A stretch of DNA of 64,000 nucleotides from Burkholderia sp. PAMC 26561. Lineage in GTDB: Bacteria > Pseudomonadota > Gammaproteobacteria > Burkholderiales > Burkholderiaceae. Position numbers and translations under genes: made by a program. The notes beneath the pieces are model-generated. The model searched no databases. It was given only the letters and a program-made list of their open reading frames with translations, and was not told where the DNA came from. Where the stretch lies: positions 186,001-250,000 of the forward strand of contig NZ_CP014306.1 in assembly GCF_001557535.2 (NCBI RefSeq), written 5' to 3'. Every line of letters begins with the position of its first letter. The first letter of the stretch is position 1. This document shows positions 8,606-18,414 of the stretch, piece by piece.

Positions 8606-9787
8606 ATGCCTGCTTCAATGGAAAATTCCCCGGCGGTGGCCGGTCATGCAGATGCCGAAATCGCGTGCGATATTTTTTGCGAAGTCATCGACAACTTCGG
8701 CGACATCGGCGTCTGCTGGCGCCTCGCGCGCCAGCTCAAGGCGGAGCACGGCTGGCAAGTGCGCCTTTTCGTCGATGAACTCAAGGCTTTCCACGCGCTC
8801 TGCCCCGCCGTCGATGCGACGCTCGCGCGCCAGGAGGCCGGGGGCGTCGTGATCGAGCACTGGCACGCGCCGACACACGCCGGCGACACGCTGCAGATCG
8901 CCGATGTCGTGATCGAAGCGTTCGGCTGCGAGCTGCCCGCCATCTACGTCACCGCGATGGCGCGCCGCGATCGCAAACCCGTGTGGTTCAACCTGGAATA
9001 TCTGAGCGCCGAGGACTGGGTCGCGGATTTCCACCTGCGGCCGTCGCCGCATCCGCGCCATGCGATCAACAAGACCTTCTTCTTCCCGGGCCTCGGTGCG
9101 GGCACGGGCGGCGTCCTGAAGGAACGGACGTTAGACGCGCAACGCGAAGCGTTCCAGCGCGACGCGTGGTGGCAGGAACGGGTCGGCATCGCAGCGCCTT
9201 CGTCCGAGACAACGGTGATCTCCCTGTTCGCGTACGAGAATCCGGCCATCGATACATTGCTCGAACAATGGCGCGATTCACCCACGCCCATTGCATTGCT
9301 GGTGCCCGAAGGACGCATTTCAGGCGCTATTGCACGCTTTTTTGGGCTATCGGGGTTTGCGGCGGGATCGAAGGCTGAAAGCGGTTCGTTGAAGGCCTAC
9401 GCGCTGGGTTTTGTGGAACAGCCGCTTTTCGACGCCTTGCTCTGGGCCGCCGATATCAATTTCGTGCGCGGCGAAGATTCGTTCGTTCGAGCGCAATGGG
9501 CGCAAAAACCGTTCGTGTGGCAAATCTATCCGCAAGCAGACGACGCCCATCTGCCCAAGCTCGATGCCGCCCTCGCCCACTACGCAAACAACTTGCCGGA
9601 GCCCGCGCGGGCTGCGCTGGAGCGGTTCTGGCATGCCTGGAACGGCGTAGGCGCGCCGGATTGGTCCGGTTTCTGGCGGTATCGAAAGCATCTGGAGCAG
9701 CGCGCGGCCGATTGGGCCGTGGAACTTGCGAGTATTGGCGATCTGGCTGGAAATCTGGCGGATTTCGCAAAATCTCAGTTAAAATAA
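8606..9787 (+). CDS. earP: EF-P arginine rhamnosyltransferase EarP
   Basis: EarP (GT104 family, formerly DUF2331) transfers rhamnose from dTDP-rhamnose to Arg32 of elongation factor P, activating it to relieve ribosome stalling at proline runs. The N-terminal DNFGDIGVCWRLARQL motif carries the two Asp residues (D29, D33) spaced as the catalytic pair known in the family. The C-terminal half has FVRGEDSFVRAQWA-like nucleotide-sugar binding sequence. The product is 393 residues, with an alternative ATG four codons later. Its target gene efp follows 238 nt downstream, and that EF-P has arginine at position 32. dTDP-rhamnose genes are not in the window. Confidence 0.95.
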   Translation: MPASMENSPAVAGHADAEIACDIFCEVIDNFGDIGVCWRLARQLKAEHGWQVRLFVDELKAFHALCPAVDATLARQEAGGVVIEHWHAPTHAGDTLQIADVVIEAFGCELPAIYVTAMARRDRKPVWFNLEYLSAEDWVADFHLRPSPHPRHAINKTFFFPGLGAGTGGVLKERTLDAQREAFQRDAWWQERVGIAAPSSETTVISLFAYENPAIDTLLEQWRDSPTPIALLVPEGRISGAIARFFGLSGFAAGSKAESGSLKAYALGFVEQPLFDALLWAADINFVRGEDSFVRAQWAQKPFVWQIYPQADDAHLPKLDAALAHYANNLPEPARAALERFWHAWNGVGAPDWSGFWRYRKHLEQRAADWAVELASIGDLAGNLADFAKSQLK

Positions 9788-10025
9788 GCGGTTATCCAAC
9801 GGCTTGCAGTCCGGAACAGACGCAACGAGACCCAACGCGTACGTTTTCGGGCGGATTCCACGGTGGACGGGTGAAGCATTCAAGCAAGCACCCAGGCGAG
9901 CACCCAGGCGCGCGGCATGGCGTGGGACGGAACAGGCAGGGTAGCTGCAACACATCCAATTTCGAGTCAGCCGCCATCACCGCAGCGAACAGGCTCACAT
10001 TTTCGTACAGGACAGTTTTTTAATT

Positions 10026-10583
10026 ATGAAGACCGCACAAGAACTCCGCGTCGGCAACGTCGTGATGATCGGCAGCGATGCCATGGTCGTGTTGAAGGCC
10101 GAATACAACAAATCCGGCCGCAATTCCGCGGTCGTGAAGATGAAGTTCCGCAACCTGCTGGCAAGCGGCAACATGGAATCGGTGTACAAGGCGGACGACA
10201 AATTCGACGTCGTCCAGCTCGACCGCAAGGAAGTGACGTACTCGTACTTCGCCGACCCTATGTACGTGTTCATGGACGCTGACTACAACCAGTTCGAAGT
10301 CGAAGCCGACATGATGGGCGACGCCCTTAACTACCTTGCAGACGGCATGCCGTGCGAAGTGGTGTTCTACAACGAGAAAGCCATCTCGGTAGAACTGCCG
10401 ACCTCGCTGGTCCGCGAGATCATCTACACGGAACCGGCCGTCAAGGGCGATACGTCGTCGGGCAAGGTCCTGAAGACGGCCAAGCTCGCAACGGGCTTCG
10501 AACTGCAAGTGCCGCTCTTCTGCAACATCGGCGACAAGATCGAAATCGATACCCGCACGAACGAATACCGCAGCCGCGCTTAA
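10026..10583 (+). CDS. efp: Translation elongation factor P (Arg32 type)
   Basis: EF-P binds between the ribosomal P and E sites and promotes peptide bonds at polyproline stretches. At 185 residues the protein has the full three-domain length. The loop tip reads NKSGRNSA, with arginine at position 32 where E. coli has lysine 34. This marks it as the rhamnosylated type served by EarP rather than the EpmA/EpmB lysine type. It ends in a strong terminator and is probably transcribed with earP or from a promoter in the 238-nt gap, where I see no clear consensus. Confidence 0.97.
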   Translation: MKTAQELRVGNVVMIGSDAMVVLKAEYNKSGRNSAVVKMKFRNLLASGNMESVYKADDKFDVVQLDRKEVTYSYFADPMYVFMDADYNQFEVEADMMGDALNYLADGMPCEVVFYNEKAISVELPTSLVREIIYTEPAVKGDTSSGKVLKTAKLATGFELQVPLFCNIGDKIEIDTRTNEYRSRA

Positions 10584-10608
10584 AGCCAGCGTCGCTTCGG
10601 AAGTCACG

Positions 10609-10640
10609 AAAAGCGCCCTTCGGGGCGCTTTTTCTTTTTG
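10609..10640 (+). terminator. Rho-independent terminator after efp
   Basis: A 10-bp perfect stem AAAAGCGCCC/GGGCGCTTTT around a TTCG tetraloop is followed by further T residues, 26 nt after the efp stop. Confidence 0.93.
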
Positions 10641-10835
10641 CTGAACATTATTGCCAATTCAGGCAAACTTTACCGGTTCATACTTCGAAATTACGTTTGA
10701 AACGTGTCATTCGGTGCAAGGCGCGCAGCTAACTACCTGATTCGTCTACTTCAAGCCGATGGCACGAAACCTGCTCCAGTAGTCGTGACTGCGCAATGAA
10801 CGCGCGGAATCTTTCAACTTTCATCACAAGAAAAA

Positions 10836-11171
10836 ATGACGACTACAAAAACCGCTTTCGCACGCCTCGTAATTGCCGCTGTTTGTGCCGTTCCCGCAAT
10901 CGCCATCACTGCCGGTTGTTCGTCGACGCCCACACATGAGTCGGCTGGCGAATACACCACAGACTCTGCCATCACTACCAAAGTGAAGACGGCCTTGCTG
11001 GAAGACCCGGGCCTGAAGTCCTTGTCAGTGAGCGTCAAGACGTATCGGAGCGAAGTGCTGTTGTCGGGCTTCGTGGATTCTCCGAGCCAGATTCAAAAGG
11101 CGGTTTCGGTTGCTCGTGGCGTGGAAGGCGTGCAGTCCGTCAAGAACGACTTGCACGTGAAGCCGCAGTAA
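10836..11171 (+). CDS. BON-domain lipoprotein
   Basis: A 111-residue secreted protein. The first 28 residues are a signal peptide with lipobox ITAGC (C28). Residues about 40-108 form one BON domain (DSAITTKVKTALLEDPGLKSLSVSV...GVQSVKNDLHV), a phospholipid-binding fold found in OsmY- and DolP-like envelope proteins. Length and layout fit a small single-BON periplasmic or outer-membrane lipoprotein related to stress-induced OsmY relatives. It is monocistronic, with about 195 nt of upstream sequence after the efp terminator. The precise role is not known from sequence. Confidence 0.88.
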   Translation: MTTTKTAFARLVIAAVCAVPAIAITAGCSSTPTHESAGEYTTDSAITTKVKTALLEDPGLKSLSVSVKTYRSEVLLSGFVDSPSQIQKAVSVARGVEGVQSVKNDLHVKPQ

Positions 11172-11432
11172 GCGCTTTCAGGTTCGGCTTGCTCCAAGTT
11201 GTTCGACCGCAAGCAAGCCGTGCCAGCGCAGAGATCAGTATTGAGCAAGCGCAGGACGAAGACCCGGCGATGAACAGCGATAACTGGAACGCAATGATGA
11301 GCTGACATGATGTCAGCCACAAGGCGGGCCGGCGTCTTCATTGCCCGGTACCGACGCGTTCGCCGCCGAGCGTCGCCAGATGGCGGCCGGCCCGGAACGC
11401 CATTCAGACCCACTTATTACGCCGTGTCCGCC

Positions 11433-12815
11433 ATGCCACACGCTTTGATTGTCGAAGACGATCCGAACAGCCTTTCTGGCCTGTCCGCCATTCTCGCGGC
11501 CGACGGCTTTTCCGTCGATACCGCAACCACCCTCGCCGAGGCGCGGTCCGCCCTGACGCGCTTCATTCCGGACGTCGTGCTCGTCGACCTGAACTTGCCG
11601 GATGGCAGCGGTCTCGACCTGCTGCACAACCTTCCTGCGCAGCCGCCAGGCGGCGCCCTGCCGGTTATCGTGATGACCGGGAACGCGACTGTGGAAAGCG
11701 CGATTGAAGGCCTGCGGCAGGGCATCTGGGATTACCTGCTGAAGCCGGTGAACATTCCGCGCCTGCGCAGTTTGCTCGCACGCATTCCACGCCCGTACGA
11801 ACTGACCGAGGAAGTCGGCGCGTTGCGCAGCACGCTGCGCGAACTCGGCCATTTCGGCAGCATGCTGGGACGCAGCGCCGCGATCCAGCATGTCTACGAC
11901 CTGATCGAACATACCGCGCCGACTGAAGCCGCCGTACTGATCTGCGGGGAAGCCGGCACGGGCAAGAAGGTCGCCGCACGTACCCTGCATGAGATGAGCC
12001 GGCGCCGCAAAGGTCCATTTGTTTCGTTCGATTGCGCGGCAGCCACGGACAGCAACGCACGTTCGATGGAAAGCCTGATGTTCGGTCACGAGCGCGGCGC
12101 ATTCGCCGGCGCGGAGAACCGCGAGCCGGGCTTGCTCGAACAGGCCGGTGGCGGCACGTTGTTCCTCGATCAGATCGATGCATTGCCGATCGCCCAGCAA
12201 GAAGCCCTGCTGCGCGCACTCGACTCGCAGACGTTCATGCGCGTGGGCGGCAGCAACAAGATCGTGACGGATTTCCGGCTGCTGGCATCGACCAGAGTGC
12301 CGCCCAAAGACGCCGTCGCCGAGGGCAAATTGCGCGAGGATCTGTTCCAGCGCCTGAATGCATCGTCGATTGCGTTGCCACCGCTGCGCGATCGCGGCGA
12401 TGACATTGCGCTCCTCGCCGAGCATTTCGTCTATGAGCTGAATCGCGAAAATCATGTGAGCGGCATCACGAGCGGCGCGCCCAAACGTGTGAGCCCGGAT
12501 TTCATCCGCGAGTGCCTTGCAGCCGAATGGCCGGGCAACGTGCGTGAGTTGCGCGACCGGGTTCGTCGTGCGTACCACGCGTCCGGCGACGTGATCGAAA
12601 CCCTTCGCGCCGATGAACATACGAGCGCAGGCGGACGTGGGCTGAACGGCACCAGCGTCCAGGTGACGGTCGGCACGGCACTCGCCGACGTGGAAGACAT
12701 GCTGATTCGCGCGACGCTCGAAGCGGTTGGCGGCACGCGGCATCGGGCGGCGACGCTGCTTGGCATCAGCCCGAAGACGCTCTACAACAAGCTGCAGCGC
12801 ATGAAGCTGGAGTAA
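11433..12815 (+). CDS. Orphan sigma54-type response regulator with altered AAA+ motifs
   Basis: Three-domain NtrC-type layout: receiver (residues 1-120, phospho-acceptor D52 in VVLVDLNLPDGSG), AAA+ domain (about 145-375) and a C-terminal Fis-type helix-turn-helix (RHRAATLLGISPKTLYNKLQ). I start at the ATG at 11433, which opens directly into the receiver; a longer frame to 11307 adds Arg-rich non-domain sequence. The AAA+ domain keeps Walker A (GEAGTGKK) and the REDLFQRL arginine-finger region. However, the sigma54-contact loop reads GAFAGA rather than GAFTGA (A225), and Walker B reads FLDQID rather than FLDEIG (Q247). These changes suggest weak or absent ATP-driven sigma54 activation. No histidine kinase is adjacent. 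Confidence 0.88.
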   Translation: MPHALIVEDDPNSLSGLSAILAADGFSVDTATTLAEARSALTRFIPDVVLVDLNLPDGSGLDLLHNLPAQPPGGALPVIVMTGNATVESAIEGLRQGIWDYLLKPVNIPRLRSLLARIPRPYELTEEVGALRSTLRELGHFGSMLGRSAAIQHVYDLIEHTAPTEAAVLICGEAGTGKKVAARTLHEMSRRRKGPFVSFDCAAATDSNARSMESLMFGHERGAFAGAENREPGLLEQAGGGTLFLDQIDALPIAQQEALLRALDSQTFMRVGGSNKIVTDFRLLASTRVPPKDAVAEGKLREDLFQRLNASSIALPPLRDRGDDIALLAEHFVYELNRENHVSGITSGAPKRVSPDFIRECLAAEWPGNVRELRDRVRRAYHASGDVIETLRADEHTSAGGRGLNGTSVQVTVGTALADVEDMLIRATLEAVGGTRHRAATLLGISPKTLYNKLQRMKLE

Positions 12816-12830
12816 ATGCGTTTGAGTTTG

Positions 12831-12874
12831 AAAAAAAGCCGGAGGTTTCTTTCGAAGAAACTTCCGGCTTTTTG
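12831..12874. terminator. Bidirectional terminator between response regulator and nagZ
   Basis: A long hairpin (AAAAAAGCCGGA...TCCGGCTTTTT with an inner GTTTCTT/AAGAAAC stem) flanked by A- and T-runs lies between two convergent genes. Confidence 0.92.
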
Positions 12875-12877
12875 CAT

Positions 12878-13915
12878 TCAGCCCAGCGCGCTCTTGATCA
12901 GCGCCAGCGCCTGCTGATATTCCACCTGCGACATCAGCTTGTTCCAGCGCCACGCGTGCCCTCTGGGACGCATGCGCTTCAACCGCGTCAGCGACGCCTT
13001 CGTCTGCTGGAACGTCAGCCTGTCGAGGACCTTCTCCGCCTCTTCCGGCTGGTTGCAGATCAGCACCATGTCACAGCCGGCGGTCAGCGCCGCGGCCGCG
13101 GCTTCGGTCAGCGTGCCGCCGGCGCGGGCGGCTTCCATCGAAAGATCGTCGCTGAAGATCGCGCCATTGAAACCCAGCTTGCCCCGCAAGATGTCCTGCA
13201 GCCAGACGCGCGAGAAGCCGGCAGGTTTTTCATCGACTTGCGGGTAGATCACGTGCGCCGGAATCACCGACGCCAGCGACATCCCCAGCCAGTCGTACGG
13301 CTTGGTATCGGCGGCGAGGATGTCTTCGAGCGAGCGGTCGTCCACCGGCATGGCGACATGCGAATCCGCCGATGCAAACCCGTGTCCCGGAAAATGCTTG
13401 CCGCAATTGGCCATGCCCGCGAGCGCCAAGCCGTGGTTCAGGCTCTTCGCAAGCAGGGTCACCACGCGCGGGTCGCTGTGCAACGCGCGATCGCCGATCA
13501 CCTTCGAATGCCCGTAGTCGAGATCGAGTACGGGCGTGAAACTCATGTCGATACCGCACGCCCGCAACTCCGCCGCGAGCACGTAGCCAAAGGCCGTCGC
13601 GGTCTTGGTAGCGAGCAATACGTCGCGATCCCACAACGCGCCGAGCTTGCCCGGCGCGGGCAGGACCGTGAAGCCATCGGTACGGAAACGCTGCACGCGG
13701 CCACCTTCGTGATCCACGGCGATCAGGATATCGTCACGCACCGCGCGAATCGCGTCGGTCAGTGCAACGAGCTGCGCCCGATCCTGGAAATGCCGCGTGA
13801 AGAGGATGATGCCGCCGGTCATCGGATGGTCGATACGGCGAATGTCGGCGTCGGAGAGCGTGGTGCCGGCCACGTCGAGCATGACCGGACCGGGAGTGCG
13901 TTTTAACGAGTTCAA
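12878..13915 (-). CDS. nagZ: Beta-N-acetylhexosaminidase
   Basis: NagZ (GH3) removes N-acetylglucosamine from 1,6-anhydro-muropeptides in the cytosol during cell-wall recycling, and so influences AmpC induction. The GH3 signatures are present: IAVDHEGGRVQRF, the catalytic-loop motif KHFPGHGFASADSH, and FSDDLSM with the nucleophile Asp. At 345 residues it matches the family (about 340). It is the last gene of the era-recO-pdxJ-acpS-nagZ series, 23 nt after acpS, and ends at the bidirectional terminator. Confidence 0.95.
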   Translation of the reverse strand: MNSLKRTPGPVMLDVAGTTLSDADIRRIDHPMTGGIILFTRHFQDRAQLVALTDAIRAVRDDILIAVDHEGGRVQRFRTDGFTVLPAPGKLGALWDRDVLLATKTATAFGYVLAAELRACGIDMSFTPVLDLDYGHSKVIGDRALHSDPRVVTLLAKSLNHGLALAGMANCGKHFPGHGFASADSHVAMPVDDRSLEDILAADTKPYDWLGMSLASVIPAHVIYPQVDEKPAGFSRVWLQDILRGKLGFNGAIFSDDLSMEAARAGGTLTEAAAAALTAGCDMVLICNQPEEAEKVLDRLTFQQTKASLTRLKRMRPRGHAWRWNKLMSQVEYQQALALIKSALG

Positions 13916-13938
13916 ATTGGATGCGGAAAAGTCAGGGG

Positions 13939-14346
13939 TTAGTAGTCTTGCACATTCGTTTCTGCGATCACGAACGACACCGCGTAGTCGCGTTCATCGG
14001 TGATGGTGACTTGCGCCGTGATGCCACGGGCCTCGAGCCACTCGGCGAGTTCGCCCGATGCCACCACCTTCGGCTTGCCGCTCGGCTCGTTGAGCGTCTG
14101 GACCGCGCGCCAGGTCATGGGCCAGTGCATGCCGAGGCCGATCGCCTTCGAAAACGCTTCCTTCGCCGAGAAACGCGTTGCGAGGAACGCCAGGCCGCGT
14201 ACTTCGGAGCGCGCCTTGCGTGCGTGATAGACGCGCAGTTCGTCCGCGCCGAGCACCTTCTCGGCGAAGCGCCCTTTCGTGCGCTCCATCACGCCGGCAA
14301 TGCGGCTTACCTGAACCAGGTCCGTACCGATTCCGTAGATCGCCAT
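13939..14346 (-). CDS. acpS: Holo-[acyl-carrier-protein] synthase
   Basis: AcpS moves the 4'-phosphopantetheine arm of coenzyme A onto the serine of acyl carrier protein; its substrate AcpP is encoded about 13 kb away in this window. The N-terminal [12 protein letters not shown] motif (metal-binding Asp) and [13 protein letters not shown] (Glu and Lys) are intact. At 135 residues it has family length. It follows pdxJ by 3 nt, so the two are probably coupled in translation, as in E. coli pdxJ-acpS. Confidence 0.95.
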   Translation of the reverse strand: MAIYGIGTDLVQVSRIAGVMERTKGRFAEKVLGADELRVYHARKARSEVRGLAFLATRFSAKEAFSKAIGLGMHWPMTWRAVQTLNEPSGKPKVVASGELAEWLEARGITAQVTITDERDYAVSFVIAETNVQDY

Positions 14347-14349
14347 GGT

Positions 14350-15123
14350 TTATAGCGACGATGTGGCGGCAAGACGCGACGCCACCATGATCGCCTTCAT
14401 CTCGCGCACGGCGTTGTCCCAGCCGGCGAAGATCGCGTGCGCGACGATCGCATGCCCGATGTTCAGCTCCACGATGCCTTCAAGCGCTGCGATCGGCTGC
14501 ACGTTCGTGTAGTGCAGACCGTGTCCCGCGTTCACCTTCAGGCCGAGCGAATTGCCGAAATCGACGCTTCGCGCCACGCGCTCGAATTCCTTTTGCTGCG
14601 TGGCCTCGTCGTGTGCTTCGGCGTAGCAGCCCGTATGCAGTTCGATAACCGGCGCGCCCGCTTCATGCGCGGCGCGAATCTGGGTTTCATCGGCATCGAT
14701 GAAAAGCGAAACCCGCGCGCCCGCCTGCTTCAACTGCTCGCACGCGGCTTTGACGGCGTTGAACTGGCCGGCGACGTCAAGGCCGCCTTCGGTCGTCAGT
14801 TCCTGGCGCTTTTCCGGCACAAGACACACGTCATGCGGACGCACGCCGCACGCGATGTCGAGCATTTCCTGCGTCACCGCGCATTCAAGGTTCATCCGCG
14901 TTTTGAGCAGAGGACGCAGCGCGTGCACGTCGGCATCGAGAATGTGACGGCGATCTTCCCGCAAATGCAGCGTGATGGCGTCGGCGCCGGCTTCTTCAGC
15001 TTGCAGCGCGGCGCGGATCGGGTCGGGGTACTGCGTGCCACGCGCGTTGCGCAGCGTTGCGACGTGATCGATGTTGACGCCCAGATCGATCACATTCGCG
15101 GGCGACGAAAGAAAGAAGCTCAT
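14350..15123 (-). CDS. pdxJ: Pyridoxine 5'-phosphate synthase
   Basis: PdxJ condenses 1-deoxyxylulose-5-phosphate with 3-amino-2-oxopropyl phosphate to give pyridoxine 5'-phosphate. Conserved blocks include [38 protein letters not shown] and [14 protein letters not shown]. The ATG at 15123 overlaps the recO stop (ATGA) and gives 257 residues, the usual size; a longer frame to 15288 lies inside recO and is rejected. It is coupled to recO upstream and acpS downstream. Confidence 0.96.
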   Translation of the reverse strand: MSFFLSSPANVIDLGVNIDHVATLRNARGTQYPDPIRAALQAEEAGADAITLHLREDRRHILDADVHALRPLLKTRMNLECAVTQEMLDIACGVRPHDVCLVPEKRQELTTEGGLDVAGQFNAVKAACEQLKQAGARVSLFIDADETQIRAAHEAGAPVIELHTGCYAEAHDEATQQKEFERVARSVDFGNSLGLKVNAGHGLHYTNVQPIAALEGIVELNIGHAIVAHAIFAGWDNAVREMKAIMVASRLAATSSL

Positions 15124-16028
15124 AGATTTTGCAGGTCGATCAGGATTTGACGGGTGGCGAGCGGCGTGCCGCCAAGATACACGTTCAGCAGAAAGCGCAT
15201 CAGCGTTTTGCTCTGCGCGGCCGTCTGCGGGCGGCTGTATTCGTCCTTCTCCATGTCGAGAAGGGTTTGCCCCGCGATCACGGGCCATTGCGACGGGACA
15301 TCGTCCGATGCTTCACGCACGCCGCGTTCGGGATCGAACACGTACTTCTGCCCGGCGACAACCGGCTGGCGCGTGATGGTCTTGTTCAGCGCCATTGCGT
15401 AACCGGTCTCGCGCAGCAACACGCGCTCGAACGATCGCAACGCGTACAGCGCCGGCTCGCCGTGCGCGAGACGCGACAACGTCAGCACGTAATGATTGAA
15501 CAGCGCGGGATGCGCGTCTTCGCGTGCGCAGAACTTGACGAGCAATTCGTTGACGTAGAAACCGCACAGCAACGCGTCGCCGGCGAGCGGCAACATGCCG
15601 CCGACCCATTCTGCCTGCGTCAGGGTGCGTACTTCGCCCTTCCCCGTCCACGACAAACCCAGTGGCTGGAATGTCTGCAGTACGCCGCGCAGCGCCGAAT
15701 GCGGCCGTTTTGCGCCCTTGGCGACGAGCGCAACGCGGCCGTGATCGCGGGAAAATACATCGAGGATCAGGCTTGTTTCACGATACGGATAGCTGTGCAG
15801 TACGAACGACGGCTGCTCCGCGATACGGAAATCCGAACGCGGCGCAGCGCGAGGCGGCCTGGGTTCTTTCGGTGCAGCGGATTTGGCGGAAGCTTTGGTC
15901 GAAGCGGCGCGCGTCCCGCGCTTTTTCGGCGCGGGCGTCGGCGGCTCGTCGACACTGAAGTTATCGTCGGCGAGCGGATCGGAGTCGGCGTTGGAAGACT
16001 GGGTCATCCACGCGTCATTCGTACCCAT
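15120..16028 (-). CDS. recO: DNA repair protein RecO with N-terminal extension
   Basis: RecO loads RecA on SSB-coated DNA with RecR in the RecFOR pathway. The oligonucleotide-binding fold begins near residue 68 ([23 protein letters not shown]) and is followed by the helical domain ([22 protein letters not shown]). The first 65 or so residues are Pro/Ala/Lys-rich and probably disordered, an addition absent from E. coli RecO (242 residues). The start is uncertain: ATG at 16028 overlaps era by 14 nt, while ATG at 16007 lies just past the era stop; neither has a clear ribosome site. The zinc-finger cysteines of some RecO proteins are not evident. Confidence 0.93.
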   Translation of the reverse strand: MGTNDAWMTQSSNADSDPLADDNFSVDEPPTPAPKKRGTRAASTKASAKSAAPKEPRPPRAAPRSDFRIAEQPSFVLHSYPYRETSLILDVFSRDHGRVALVAKGAKRPHSALRGVLQTFQPLGLSWTGKGEVRTLTQAEWVGGMLPLAGDALLCGFYVNELLVKFCAREDAHPALFNHYVLTLSRLAHGEPALYALRSFERVLLRETGYAMALNKTITRQPVVAGQKYVFDPERGVREASDDVPSQWPVIAGQTLLDMEKDEYSRPQTAAQSKTLMRFLLNVYLGGTPLATRQILIDLQNL

Positions 16029-16914
16029 AGGCGCGCAATCCCGCTTCGTTATCGGCCCAGCCGCTCTTCACCTTGATGAAGGTTTCAAGGTACACGGGGC
16101 CATCGAAAAGCTTTTCCATGTCGAGACGAGCTTCAGTGCTGATCTGCTTCAGCTTCGCCCCTTTGTGACCGATGATCATCGCCTTGTGGGTATCGCGTTC
16201 AACCAGGATGGTCGCGAAAATCCGGCGCAGGCGGCCTTCGGTCTCCCATTTGTCGATCATCACCGTGCTCGTGTACGGCAACTCGTCGCCAGTCCAGCGG
16301 AACACTTTCTCGCGCAGGATTTCAGCGGCGAGAAAACGCTCGCTGCGGTCCGTCAGGTCGTCTTCGCCGTAGATGGGCGTTCCTTCCGGGAGATACGGCT
16401 TCACCACCGCCATCAGACGCGTGATGTCGTCGGGATGCTTCGCGGTCATCGGCACGATTTCCTTGAAGTCGTGCAAAGCGCTCATCTTCTGCATGAACGG
16501 GAACAGCGTCTCCTTGTCGTTCACGTGATCCAGCTTGTTTGCGATCAAAAGGCACGGCGTGTCGTTCGGGATCAGGTCGAGCACTTTTTGGTCGTCCGGC
16601 CCGAAACGGCCAGCTTCGATCACGAACAGGATGGCATCGACCGCTGTCAGCGTGGAAGTTACAGCACGGTTCAGCGAGCGGTTCAGTGCGCCGCTGTGCT
16701 TGGTCTGGAAGCCGGGGGTATCGACAAAGATGTACTGTGCGTCGTCCAACGTACGAATGCCGGTGATCCGATGCCGCGTGGTCTGCGCCTTGCGCGATGT
16801 GATGCTGACTTTCTGCCCGACGAGCGCGTTCATCAAGGTCGACTTGCCGACGTTCGGCCGGCCGACGATCGCGACCATGCCGCAGCGGAAATCAGAGGGA
16901 GTGGGAGCGTTCAT
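16015..16914 (-). CDS. era: GTPase Era
   Basis: Era is an essential GTPase that binds the 3' end of 16S rRNA during 30S maturation. GTPase motifs are complete: G1 [10 protein letters not shown]3 DTPGF and G4 NKLD. The C-terminal KH domain holds the RNA-binding [10 protein letters not shown] motif. At 299 residues it matches the family. It lies 136 nt downstream of rnc, the usual rnc-era order, and overlaps or abuts recO. Confidence 0.97.
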   Translation of the reverse strand: MNAPTPSDFRCGMVAIVGRPNVGKSTLMNALVGQKVSITSRKAQTTRHRITGIRTLDDAQYIFVDTPGFQTKHSGALNRSLNRAVTSTLTAVDAILFVIEAGRFGPDDQKVLDLIPNDTPCLLIANKLDHVNDKETLFPFMQKMSALHDFKEIVPMTAKHPDDITRLMAVVKPYLPEGTPIYGEDDLTDRSERFLAAEILREKVFRWTGDELPYTSTVMIDKWETEGRLRRIFATILVERDTHKAMIIGHKGAKLKQISTEARLDMEKLFDGPVYLETFIKVKSGWADNEAGLRAYGYE

Positions 16915-17050
16915 AGATGTTTGCAGCTACAGATTCGTTGGGACGCGTGGCGTCGGGCGTTGCGTTTGTTCAGTGGCGCGGCCGCTTCGGCGGCGGCGCT
17001 CAGCGCTCAGCACTTGCTTGAGGAATAGCCTTGATGCACGTTAGCGCACT

Positions 17051-18256
17051 TTAATGACCGGCATCGGCCGAGCGTGCGACGGTTTCGTCGACGCTCGCGT
17101 CCGCGTGCGCCTCGACGCTTTCCTCGGCTTTCGCCGGCGCTTCGTCGCGCGACCGTGCAGGGGACGCGGATTTGTCGATGACCACGGATTCCGCGACCGG
17201 CTTGCTTGCCGCCTTGACGATGCCCTTCTCCACCGGGTTATGCACAGCGTTATCCACCGGTTTATCAGCGCTCTCGCTGCGCGCCGTAGACGCCTCGGGT
17301 GCGCCCTTCTCCGCGCGTTCCGCCCGATGAATCGTCGAACGCTCGACCTTCTCCGCCGATGGTTCCACGTGCGATGCACGAATCACCGCCAGCGGCGCCG
17401 TCGCCGGACGTTCGGGATCGTTATGGGCATTGCCGTTGGCCGCGCTCGCCCGCGCGCGTTCACGCCGATCGGGAGCACGCAGATCCAGTGCAGCCTGAAC
17501 GCCCGTTACGCCGGGGACGATTTCCTGTTCCGCGAGTTTGGCAGCACGGGAACCCTTGCGCTTGGGCTTGGCGGTCAGCACGGGCGTGGCCGACGCCAGT
17601 TCGTCCAGCGCCTTTTTCGCCGCAGCCTGTTCGGCCGCACGGCGGCTCGCGCCGGAACCCGACACCTTCACGTCGAGCTTCGGCACCGTGCATTCCACCT
17701 CGAACTGCTGGTTGTGCGCGGCCCCGTGCGTTGCGACAACGGTATAAGTCGGCAACGCGATCTTGTGCCCCTGCAGATACTCTTGCAGCAGCGTCTTCGC
17801 GTCCTTGCCGATGGTGCGTGGATCGATGTGATCGAGAATTGGCGTGTAGAGGCGCTTGATGACTTCCAGCGCCGCGTCGAAACCGCCGTCGAGGAAGACA
17901 GCGCCGAAAATGGCTTCCAGTGTGTCAGCCAAGATGGACGGCCGACGAAACCCGCCACTGCGCAGCTCCCCTTCGCCCAGGCGCAAGGCTTCCGAGACGT
18001 TCAGCGCCTGCGCAATCTCATAAAGCGACTGCTGCTTGACCAGGTTGGCGCGGACGCGAGAAAGATCGCCTTCGTCGAGTTTTGCGAATCGTTGGAACAA
18101 AAGCGCAGCCACCACGCAATTTAGAACGGAATCTCCGAGAAATTCGAGTCGTTCATTGTGCGTGGCACTGTGACTGCGATGGGTCATCGCCTGGCGCAGC
18201 AATTCCGCATTGCGAAATTCGTACTGAAGCCGGCTTTCCAACGGGGTTGAGGGCAT
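17051..18256 (-). CDS. rnc: Ribonuclease III with long C-terminal tail
   Basis: RNase III cuts double-stranded RNA in rRNA processing and regulatory RNA turnover. The catalytic signature [12 protein letters not shown] is near residue 35 and the double-stranded-RNA-binding domain ([17 protein letters not shown]...[14 protein letters not shown]) ends near residue 230. The ATG at 18256 gives 401 residues against 226 in E. coli. The extra 170 or so residues are a charged, Ala/Pro-rich tail with repeated KPV and EKG-like patches, probably disordered. The frame stays open without any frameshift sign. A longer in-frame start to 18328 is unlikely. Confidence 0.95.
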   Translation of the reverse strand: MPSTPLESRLQYEFRNAELLRQAMTHRSHSATHNERLEFLGDSVLNCVVAALLFQRFAKLDEGDLSRVRANLVKQQSLYEIAQALNVSEALRLGEGELRSGGFRRPSILADTLEAIFGAVFLDGGFDAALEVIKRLYTPILDHIDPRTIGKDAKTLLQEYLQGHKIALPTYTVVATHGAAHNQQFEVECTVPKLDVKVSGSGASRRAAEQAAAKKALDELASATPVLTAKPKRKGSRAAKLAEQEIVPGVTGVQAALDLRAPDRRERARASAANGNAHNDPERPATAPLAVIRASHVEPSAEKVERSTIHRAERAEKGAPEASTARSESADKPVDNAVHNPVEKGIVKAASKPVAESVVIDKSASPARSRDEAPAKAEESVEAHADASVDETVARSADAGH

Positions 18257-18414
18257 GGGCAGAGTATAACGCGGGCGCCGGGACCGGCGATTCCAGCTGG
18301 AAAACGGCAAACCGAAAATAAAATCCAATACGACACTTGCACGTTAGCCGCTTTTCTTCGTGCTGTTTCTAGGCGGCCCGTGCAACGTGTCCATGCGAGG
18401 TGCTTATTAACGAC

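Noticed and set aside
17235..17265. DnaA-box-like TTATGCACA and TTATCCACC close together
   Set aside because: Both lie inside the coding tail of rnc, with no AT-rich region, dnaA or other origin features nearby; a chance match in codons for Val-His-Asn and Val-Asp-Lys.
17051..17560. RNase III tail as a fused separate gene
   Set aside because: No domain, start codon with ribosome site or composition break typical of a fusion; it looks like a disordered extension.
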